Shown piece after piece: positions 1 through 5,084 of a DNA stretch of 5,084 nt; position 1 is the first letter of the stretch; every line of letters starts with the position of its first letter. Source of the stretch: Methanoregulaceae archaeon (GTDB taxonomy: Archaea; Halobacteriota; Methanomicrobia; Methanomicrobiales; Methanospirillaceae); the NCBI GenBank assembly GCA_013331415.1, contig DUGL01000041.1:1-5084 (forward strand). The letters are read 5' to 3'. The translations under genes were made by a program, and so were the position numbers. The notes under the pieces are model-generated. The model was not told where the DNA came from and ran no database searches. It saw nothing but the letters and a program-made list of their open reading frames with translations.

Positions 1-744
<744 letters not shown>

Positions 745-750
745 CGGCAC

Positions 751-1377
751 ATGGCACTGCGCGATATCAAACCCACCCGGTCAGAACTGATCAACCTGAA
801 GCGGCGTATCGCCCTCTCCGAGCGTGGGTACAAGATCCTCAAGATGAAGCGCGATGGCCTGATCATAGAATTTTTCAAGGTGCTCGAGACCGCAAAGGAC
901 AGCCAGAGCGGCCTCCTTGAGAAGTATCTGCGTGCCGGCCAGATGATGGCCTTCGCCGAGACCGTGGAAGGCGCAATCGGGGTGAAATCCGCCGCGTTCT
1001 CGGTCCAGGAGGTCCCGGACATCAGGCTCGCGAGCAAGAACATCATGGGGGTCGTCGTGCCCGAGATCGAGTCCTCCAAGGTGAAGAAGAGCCTGATCGA
1101 CCGCGGGTATGGTCTCCTCGGGACCACCTCTGCCATCGATGAGGCCGCTTCCGCCTACGAGGACCTCGTGGAAGCGATCATCGAGAGCGCGGAGATCGAG
1201 ACCACCATGAAGAAACTCCTCGACGAGATCGAGTCCACCAAGAGGCGGGTGAACGCACTCGAGTTCAAGGTGATACCCGAGCTGACCGAGGCGCGTGACT
1301 TCATCAAGATGCGCCTGGATGAGATGGAGCGGGAAGAGCTCTTCCGGCTCAAGAAGATCAAGGCGAGGAATACCTGA
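751..1377 (+). CDS. atpD: A-type ATP synthase subunit D (central stalk)
   Basis: Subunit D of the A-type ATP synthase, the coiled-coil rotor shaft that runs through the A3B3 ring and couples rotation to ATP synthesis. Its 208 residues match the usual family length of about 200-215. The N-terminal signature is clear (PTRSELINLKRRI near residues 9-21, then GYKILKMKRDGLIIEFF). So is the C-terminal helix (TTMKKLLDEIESTKRRVNALEF, then FIKMRLDEMEREELFRLKKIK). These two ends form the antiparallel coiled coil, with a globular middle between them. Start ATG 751 is preceded by a modest Shine-Dalgarno-like AGGGGT at 737-742 that overlaps the end of atpB; the 6-bp gap suggests translational linkage. The B-D order is that of the A-ATPase operon, in which D is commonly the last subunit gene. 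Also called ntpD or ahaD. Confidence 0.97.
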   Translation: MALRDIKPTRSELINLKRRIALSERGYKILKMKRDGLIIEFFKVLETAKDSQSGLLEKYLRAGQMMAFAETVEGAIGVKSAAFSVQEVPDIRLASKNIMGVVVPEIESSKVKKSLIDRGYGLLGTTSAIDEAASAYEDLVEAIIESAEIETTMKKLLDEIESTKRRVNALEFKVIPELTEARDFIKMRLDEMEREELFRLKKIKARNT

Positions 1378-1389
1378 CGGGGGAGAGAG

Positions 1390-2607
1390 ATGGTGCATAT
1401 TGGTCTGCTCAGCACGACACCGTGTGCGGGAAAGACCGTGCTCCTGCGGCTGGATCTCAACTCCCCCATCGATCCCTCTTCTCTTACAATCCTCGATGAC
1501 AAGCGGTTCCGGGAGCATGTCCCGACCGTTCAGGCTCTCAGGGAGAGCAGGCTCATCATCCTCACCCACCAGAGCAGGCCGGGCAAGAAAGACTTCACCA
1601 CGCTCGAAGCTCACGCCGAGAAACTTGAGCAGCTGGTCAAACGCCCGGTCCGGTACATCGATGATATTTTCGGTCACTGTGCACGCGAGGCGGTACGGTC
1701 ATCAAAACCCGGGGATGTGCTGATGCTCGAGAACGTGCGGTTCAACGCAGAGGAGAACCTGACGGCAAAGCCCGAAGAGGCGGCCAGGTTCCAGCTCGTG
1801 AAAAGGCTTGCCTCGCTCGGAGACCTCTTTGTCAACGACGCCTTCGGGACCGCACACCGGTCCCAGCCGACGATGGTCGGCCTCCCGCTTGTCATGCGGT
1901 CCGTCGCCGGCCTCCTGATGGAGAAAGAGGTCCTGACCCTCTCGCGGGTCTTTGAGAACGCACCCCGTCCCGTCTGCGTGGTGCTCGGCGGGACAAAGGT
2001 GGATGACTCGATTGCCGTGGCAGAGCACATGCTCTCGTACACCATCGCCGACAGCGTGATCGTGACCGGGGTCGTTGCCAGCATCTTCCTCTCTGCGATG
2101 GGCTATGACATCGGGCATCCTTCTGCCCAGCTGGTCCAGCAGCTCGGGTACGAGCGGGAGATCGGGAAAGCCCGGGAACTGCTCCGCGAGTACGGGGAGA
2201 AGATCATGGTCCCTGAATGGGTAGCCGTCCGGGAGGAGGGGGAACGAAACGAGTACCCGGTCAGTGCCATCCCTGCCGATGCCCCGATCCTCGACCTGGG
2301 TATGGATTCCGTGCTCGCCTGTGCTGAACGGATCCGGGCTTCCGGGACCGTGGTCTTCAACGGCCCGGCCGGGGTATTCGAGGAGCGGGACTTCGCCACC
2401 GGCACCTACGAGCTCCTCAAGGCAGCATCACGGGCCCCGTTCTCGATCATTGGCGGGGGGCACACCGCAGCGGTCGTGGAGAAACTCGGCATCGGGAAGG
2501 ATTTCACCCACATCTCCACCGGAGGCGGGGCCTGTATCGAGTTTCTGACCGGGAAGAAGCTCCCGGCAGTCCAGGCGCTCGAACGGTCAAAAGAGCTGTT
2601 CGGGTGA
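1390..2607 (+). CDS. pgk: Phosphoglycerate kinase (archaeal type)
   Basis: Cytosolic phosphoglycerate kinase (EC 2.7.2.3): 1,3-bisphosphoglycerate + ADP to 3-phosphoglycerate + ATP. In a methanogen it would act mainly in the gluconeogenic direction (inference). It is 405 residues, full length for the archaeal family. N-domain substrate-binding motifs: LLRLDLNSP (R20, D22, N24), D36..R39, LTHQSRPG (H60, R63), LMLENVRF, and FVNDAFGTAHR (residues 147-157). C-domain nucleotide-binding motifs: LGGTKVDDS (199-207, Lys203), VVFNGPAGVFE (321-331), IIGGGHTAAVVEKLG (from 353), and ISTGGGACIEF (375-385). His358 follows GGG where bacterial and eukaryotic enzymes have Asp. Start ATG 1390 has a purine-rich Shine-Dalgarno-like GGGGGAG at 1379-1385. 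The gene lies 12 bp after atpD with no promoter or terminator between them, so it is probably co-transcribed with the ATP synthase genes. Confidence 0.97.
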   Translation: MVHIGLLSTTPCAGKTVLLRLDLNSPIDPSSLTILDDKRFREHVPTVQALRESRLIILTHQSRPGKKDFTTLEAHAEKLEQLVKRPVRYIDDIFGHCAREAVRSSKPGDVLMLENVRFNAEENLTAKPEEAARFQLVKRLASLGDLFVNDAFGTAHRSQPTMVGLPLVMRSVAGLLMEKEVLTLSRVFENAPRPVCVVLGGTKVDDSIAVAEHMLSYTIADSVIVTGVVASIFLSAMGYDIGHPSAQLVQQLGYEREIGKARELLREYGEKIMVPEWVAVREEGERNEYPVSAIPADAPILDLGMDSVLACAERIRASGTVVFNGPAGVFEERDFATGTYELLKAASRAPFSIIGGGHTAAVVEKLGIGKDFTHISTGGGACIEFLTGKKLPAVQALERSKELFG

Positions 2608-2646
2608 AAACAACCGGATTTCCCGGACCCGGCACCCGTCTTTTTT
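2601..2646 (+). terminator. Terminator of the atpB-atpD-pgk transcript
   Basis: A nested inverted repeat is followed by a T run. The outer arms are CGGGTG (2601-2606) and CACCCG (2633-2638), and the inner arms are CCGG (2614-2617) and CCGG (2623-2626) around ATTTC. TTTTTT follows at 2641-2646. The 5' arm overlaps the pgk stop codon (2605-2607). Archaeal RNA polymerase terminates at oligo-T in the non-template strand, so the T6 run is the key element and the hairpin may be supportive. No comparably strong signal is seen for the converging minus-strand gene; a TTTT on its strand (2610-2607) is the only candidate. Confidence 0.6.
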
Positions 2647-2699
2647 CCCGGAACGGCTCTGTTCGCCCGATGGCCCATTTCGCGGGATGAGATGGAGGA

Positions 2700-3080
2700 T
2701 TACGGATCCTCCTGTATCAGGCCGGCAGGGGGCTCCCCGCTGCTCTCATTCTTTCCACCCGCAATCGCTCTGTACACGGCTGCAGAGAAGACCACCGCTG
2801 TTCCGAGCATGAGGAGGAGGGCGGCAATCAGGGTTATCCCCCCTATCAGCAGGAACCGTGACGGCTGGAAGACCATGATCGCCCCGGCAATAAAGAACGG
2901 CCAGAACAGGAAGACCAGGATCCGGGTAAATTTTTCAGGGCTCCAGTGACTGATATCCCGCTCCTGTTCACCGTTGTCCGGGTAACGGTCAATAAGGGTT
3001 CCGAGTTTCAGGAGGACGCATGAGAGCACGATGCTTACCACGGCTCCTGCTATGACCCCGATGACCAGGTATACGTCCAT
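2700..3080 (-). CDS. Small three-helix membrane protein, function unknown
   Basis: I do not recognise a family. The 126-residue product has three predicted membrane segments, at about residues 3-26, 54-71 and 76-103. The cytoplasm-like loop between the first two is charged (LIDRYPDNGEQERDISHWSPEKF). The C-terminal tail is short and polar (GGKNESSGEPPAGLIQEDP). There is no cleavable signal peptide; the first helix starts almost at the N-terminus and probably acts as an anchor. Third codon positions are mostly G/C, like the neighbours, and the hydrophobic periodicity is clean, so this is a real gene; the overlapping plus-strand frames are shadows. Start ATG at 3080 is supported by AGGA at 3088-3085 with 4-nt spacing and a TATA-like box about 31-37 bp upstream, which predicts a very short leader. 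It converges on pgk and is transcribed away from ade. TAA stop at 2700-2702. Confidence 0.8.
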   Translation of the reverse strand: MDVYLVIGVIAGAVVSIVLSCVLLKLGTLIDRYPDNGEQERDISHWSPEKFTRILVFLFWPFFIAGAIMVFQPSRFLLIGGITLIAALLLMLGTAVVFSAAVYRAIAGGKNESSGEPPAGLIQEDP

Positions 3081-3089
3081 AGTTTCCTG

Positions 3090-3272
3090 CTACACTATGC
3101 GCCCAGTTTCTATATAATGACGTATCCCGTGCTCCTCCGGCAGGGATTCTGAGGCAGCCAGTTTTAGCCACGCAGCACGGGATAGTTCAAGCATACCTCG
3201 TGCTTCCCTGGCAGGTAACTCCGACACAGGAGAAACCTCTGACGCGGCTGGCGCCGCACGGCGGGATACCAT
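3090..3272 (-). CDS. Doubtful 60-residue ORF upstream of the membrane-protein gene
   Basis: An ATG at 3272 on the minus strand follows AAGGA (3283-3279, 6-nt spacing). It opens a 60-codon frame ending in TAG at 3090-3092, 9 bp before the membrane-protein start. The product is Ala/Glu/Arg-rich with a plausible helical stretch (ARGMLELSRAAWLKLAASES) and matches no family I know. Points against it: by hand count about half of its third positions are G/C, well below the surrounding genes. It also runs through the TATA-like box and the 11-bp inverted repeat. It may be noncoding sequence that happens to stay open, or a poorly adapted small gene. Confidence 0.18.
   Translation of the reverse strand: MVSRRAAPAASEVSPVSELPAREARGMLELSRAAWLKLAASESLPEEHGIRHYIETGRIV
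3111..3117 (-). promoter_or_regulatory. TATA-like box for the membrane-protein gene (symmetrical)
   Basis: The plus strand reads TATATAA here and the minus strand TTATATA, in an otherwise GC-rich setting. With the usual archaeal spacing of about 25-27 bp from TATA to start site, minus-strand transcription would begin near 3087, leaving a leader of only a few nucleotides before ATG 3080. The box could equally drive plus-strand transcription starting near 3138-3142, into the structured region before ade. No clear BRE consensus decides the direction. Confidence 0.5.
3123..3184. repeat. 11-bp perfect inverted repeat next to the TATA-like box
   Basis: TATCCCGTGCT (3123-3133) is matched exactly by its reverse complement AGCACGGGATA (3174-3184). 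The arms are separated by 40 bp, and the centre-to-centre distance is 51 bp, close to five helical turns. The core TATCCCG recurs nearby, inverted at 3262-3268 and direct at 3314-3320. The left arm begins 5 bp from the TATA-like box. Possible roles are a paired operator, an RNA stem, or chance. Confidence 0.5.
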
Positions 3273-3552
3273 GCGATGTCCTTCGCCCGCCAGGATCGGG
3301 TATTGATTTTTGCTATCCCGTTGGTTCCTCTACATCACGTACGTGGCTTTCGCTCCAGAGCTGCCCTCAACAGTCCGTTGAGCTCACCCGTCTGGTGCAC
3401 TGCCTCGTGGTAGTCCCGGGTGCGGTTTCCATTCAGGAAGGGATGTGGGCAGCAAGCCGTCCACGGTCCCTGGATCTTCGGTCACGCTCCCCGGGTATCG
3501 TGAAGAATCCATCTCCGGGGAGTTACCGGGATCAGGTACTATCCTTTTTTTT
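3212..3552 (+). ncRNA. Candidate structured RNA or ade leader
   Basis: This stretch has no credible protein gene but carries a run of short hairpins. (1) 3213-3238: AGGT/ACCT and CTCC/GGAG stems flanking a symmetrical AA/AA loop. (2) 3244-3257: GCGGC-TGGC-GCCGC. (3) 3260-3291: GGCGG/CCGCC enclosing GCGA/TCGC. (4) 3366-3382: CTCAAC-AGTCC-GTTGAG. (5) 3399-3414: ACTGCC-TCGT-GGTAGT, where one pair is G-U only if the plus strand is transcribed. (6) 3487-3522: an 8-bp stem, then T8. The TATA-like box at 3111-3117 could supply a plus-strand promoter. I see no hallmark of SRP RNA, RNase P RNA, tRNA or a riboswitch class that I know. It could be an independent ncRNA or a long 5' leader of ade. In GC-rich DNA some short stems arise by chance, and no folding energy was computed. 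Confidence 0.3.
3487..3552 (+). terminator. Hairpin plus T8, terminator or attenuator before ade
   Basis: CTCCCCGG (3487-3494) and CCGGGGAG (3515-3522) form a perfect 8-bp stem with a 20-nt loop. An uninterrupted TTTTTTTT follows at 3545-3552, 22 bp after the stem. Oligo-T is sufficient for termination by archaeal RNA polymerase. The T8 run ends 22 bp before the ade Shine-Dalgarno sequence, so it would either end an upstream transcript or control read-through into ade. A weak alternative reading is that TACTATCC (3537-3544) is a poor TATA box and the T-rich stretch belongs to the ade promoter. Confidence 0.45.
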
Positions 3553-3574
3553 CCTGCGAAGGCGAGAGAACCTG

Positions 3575-3585
3575 CAGGAGAGGTG
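3575..3585 (+). promoter_or_regulatory. Ribosome binding site of ade
   Basis: CAGGAGAGGTG lies just before ATG 3589. It offers two overlapping matches to the archaeal anti-Shine-Dalgarno (GGAGGTG): AGGAG with 8-nt spacing and GAGGTG with 3-nt spacing. It is the best Shine-Dalgarno in the window and fixes the start of adenine deaminase at 3589 rather than at the in-frame GTG 3583. Confidence 0.7.
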
Positions 3586-3588
3586 TGC

Positions 3589-5084
3589 ATGAAGGCGCAG
3601 GGGAACGTGCGGGGAAGAGAGGGACTGATACCCGTCGCACGGGGAATCAGCCCGGCGGATATCCTGTTTGAGCATGCCGAGCTCTTCAACCCGTTTACCT
3701 TTGAATGGTCACGGACTGATGTTGCCGTCAAAGACGGGATCGTGGTCGGGACCGGGAGATACCGGGCAAAAACGACCATCGATCTCAAAGGCCGGCGGGT
3801 AGTACCAGCCCTGATCGATGCACATGTCCACATCGAGAGTTCGCTCCTCTCGCCCCCCGAGTATGCCCGGCTCGTCGCGAGGCACGGAACCACCACGGTC
3901 ATCGCCGATCCCCACGAGATTGCGAACGTCTGCGGTGCTGACGGGCTCGAGTTCATGCTGGGATGGCGCGGAAAGGTCCCGATCGATCTCTTCTTCATGC
4001 TCCCGTCCTGTGTCCCGGCAACCCCGTTCGACCGCGGGGGAGCGGTCCTCGGTGCCGGCGACCTCCGGGCCTTTGCCGGGAGGGACGGTGTTATCGGCCT
4101 CGGGGAGGTGATGAACGTCCCGGGTGTCCTCTCGTGCGACCCGGAGGTGATGGAGAAGATCTCGCTCCTCCCGATTGTCGACGGCCATGCCCCGCTCCTG
4201 TCCGGGCAGGACCTCACCGCGTACATCCTCGCCGGGGTGCAGAGCGACCATGAATCGACCGGGATCGATGAGGCCCGGGAGAAACTGGAACGGGGGATGT
4301 TCCTGTACATCAGGGAGGGCTCGACCGAGAAGAACATACGGGCAATCATTCCCCTGGTCACCCCGAAGAATGCCTCCCGGTGCTCCTTTTGCACCGATGA
4401 CCGCCATGCGGACCTGCTGGTCTCGGCCGGGCATATCGACGACTGCATCCGCAGGGCGGTCGGGTATGGTCTCGAGGAAGAGATCGCGATCCGGATGGCG
4501 ACACTCTCACCCACCGAACGGTTCTCGCTCCATGACCGAGGAGCACTTTCACCCGGGAGGATCGCGGATTTCTGCCTCCTTGCCGATGGAAAGGAATTCA
4601 CGGTCGAGAAGACGTTCCGGGGCGGGGTGCTGCCCGACCTGGAGACACCGATTCCCTGCCCACCCCTCAATGGCAGGTTCGCGTGCGATCCACCCGGGCC
4701 TGCCGATATCGCTCTCCCTGGCAGCGGCCCTGCCCGGGTCATCGGGCTCGTGCCCCACCAGATCATCACGGAACCGCTCACCTTCCCTCTCAATGATGGA
4801 GACATACCGGATACCGGCCGGGACATCCTCAAGGCGGTGGTCTGCAGCCGGTACCGGAAGGGGGAGATCGGGACGGCGCTCGTCCACGGGTTCGGGATAG
4901 AGTCCGGTGCGATTGCCGGGAGCGTCTCCCATGACTCCCACAACATCGTGGCGGTGGGTGCCGATGACGCAGCAATCTGCCGTGCAATAGGCCTGGTGAT
5001 TCGGAATAAGGGAGGACTTGTCGTTGTGGACCCCGGAGAGGAATCTGTCCTCCCGCTTTCCTGTGCCGGTTTGATGTCCGTCCT
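3589..5084 (+). CDS. ade: Adenine deaminase (5' part, 3' end off window)
   Basis: Metal-dependent adenine deaminase (EC 3.5.4.2, Ade/AdeC family of the amidohydrolase superfamily): adenine + water to hypoxanthine + ammonia, in purine salvage in the cytosol. 498 complete codons are visible with no stop; the family is about 550-590 residues, so roughly 50-90 C-terminal residues are missing. Motifs: LFNPFTFEW in the N-terminal beta-sandwich; the metal-binding IDAHVHIESS (residues 76-85, His79 and His81); TTTVIADPHEIANV (101-114); GLGEVMNVPG (170-179, Glu173, bridging-ligand region); IVDGHAPLLSG (196-206, His200); REGST (242-246); CTDDRHAD (268-275, catalytic Asp270/Asp271 region); APGY-like SPGRIADFCLL; and near the visible end SVSHDSHNIVAVG (445-457), typical of this family's C-terminal domain. 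All expected metal ligands are present. The start is ATG 3589 because of its strong Shine-Dalgarno and because homology-like sequence begins shortly after it. It appears to be transcribed separately from pgk. Confidence 0.96.
   Translation, partial: MKAQGNVRGREGLIPVARGISPADILFEHAELFNPFTFEWSRTDVAVKDGIVVGTGRYRAKTTIDLKGRRVVPALIDAHVHIESSLLSPPEYARLVARHGTTTVIADPHEIANVCGADGLEFMLGWRGKVPIDLFFMLPSCVPATPFDRGGAVLGAGDLRAFAGRDGVIGLGEVMNVPGVLSCDPEVMEKISLLPIVDGHAPLLSGQDLTAYILAGVQSDHESTGIDEAREKLERGMFLYIREGSTEKNIRAIIPLVTPKNASRCSFCTDDRHADLLVSAGHIDDCIRRAVGYGLEEEIAIRMATLSPTERFSLHDRGALSPGRIADFCLLADGKEFTVEKTFRGGVLPDLETPIPCPPLNGRFACDPPGPADIALPGSGPARVIGLVPHQIITEPLTFPLNDGDIPDTGRDILKAVVCSRYRKGEIGTALVHGFGIESGAIAGSVSHDSHNIVAVGADDAAICRAIGLVIRNKGGLVVVDPGEESVLPLSCAGLMSV

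Noticed and set aside
781..1677. 298-codon minus-strand frame opposite atpD and pgk
   Set aside because: It is a shadow of two well-recognised genes and spans their junction.
2692..2949. 85-codon plus-strand frame opposite the small membrane protein
   Set aside because: The minus-strand frame has clean membrane segments, suitable codon use, a ribosome binding site and a TATA-like box. The plus frame has none of these.
3123..3184. Insertion-sequence or MITE remnant bounded by the 11-bp inverted repeat
   Set aside because: The element would be only 62 bp, has no flanking direct repeat that I can see, and holds no transposase fragment.
3425..3465. SRP RNA helix 8-like string (CAGGAAGGGA followed by GGCAGCAAGCC)
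   Set aside because: The pieces resemble the SRP core, but there is no stem closing a GNAA loop with the CAGG/GCAG internal loop in register, and no Alu-domain match that I trust.
3123..3552. RNase P RNA or tRNA in the intergenic region
   Set aside because: No GGAAAGTCC or ACAGAA-type conserved blocks of RNase P RNA and no tRNA T-arm/cloverleaf pattern on either strand.
3200..3592. 130-codon plus-strand frame ending in an ATGA overlap with the ade start
   Set aside because: The overlap suggests translational coupling, but the product has no recognisable fold, mixed third-position bases and a run of Phe from T8. The same stretch carries hairpins and a terminator-like signal, so noncoding is more likely.
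3384..4946. 520-codon open frame on the minus strand opposite ade
   Set aside because: It lies antisense to a clear adenine deaminase. Its product is Ser/Pro/Arg-rich with no family features, as expected when a GC-rich gene keeps an opposite frame open.

Overview
The window is a stretch of a GC-rich archaeal chromosome, most likely from a methanogen of the order Methanomicrobiales (Methanoregula/Methanosphaerula-like). This rests on an A-type (archaeal) ATP synthase subunit B-D gene pair, an archaeal-type phosphoglycerate kinase, archaeal TATA-like and oligo-T signals, and strong G/C preference at third codon positions. The order-level placement is inference from general protein character, not from a database search.

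Layout. Positions 1-2607 (+) hold a tight run of three genes: the 3' part of atpB (its 5' part lies outside the window), atpD 6 bp later, and pgk 12 bp after that. The spacing implies one transcript that ends at a hairpin plus T6 signal overlapping the pgk stop codon. Positions 2700-3080 (-) encode a small three-helix membrane protein of unknown function that converges on pgk. Positions 3081-3588 form a 508-bp stretch with no convincing protein gene. It contains a TATA-like box usable in either direction, an 11-bp perfect inverted repeat, a chain of short hairpins, and finally an 8-bp-stem hairpin followed by T8. Positions 3589-5084 (+) hold adenine deaminase (ade), which has a clear Shine-Dalgarno sequence just after the T8 run and leaves the window still open.

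How the genes fit together. AtpB and AtpD are parts of the A1 head and central stalk of the membrane ATP synthase. Pgk makes or consumes ATP in lower glycolysis/gluconeogenesis and appears to be co-expressed with them, so the first block is an energy-metabolism operon. Ade converts adenine to hypoxanthine in purine salvage and is a separate transcription unit.

The protein-coding genes look ordinary and intact. The only part that resists a routine explanation is the structured intergenic region before ade. It is a candidate ncRNA or long regulated leader and is unproven. I found no CRISPR array, tRNA, rRNA, insertion sequence or defence system.
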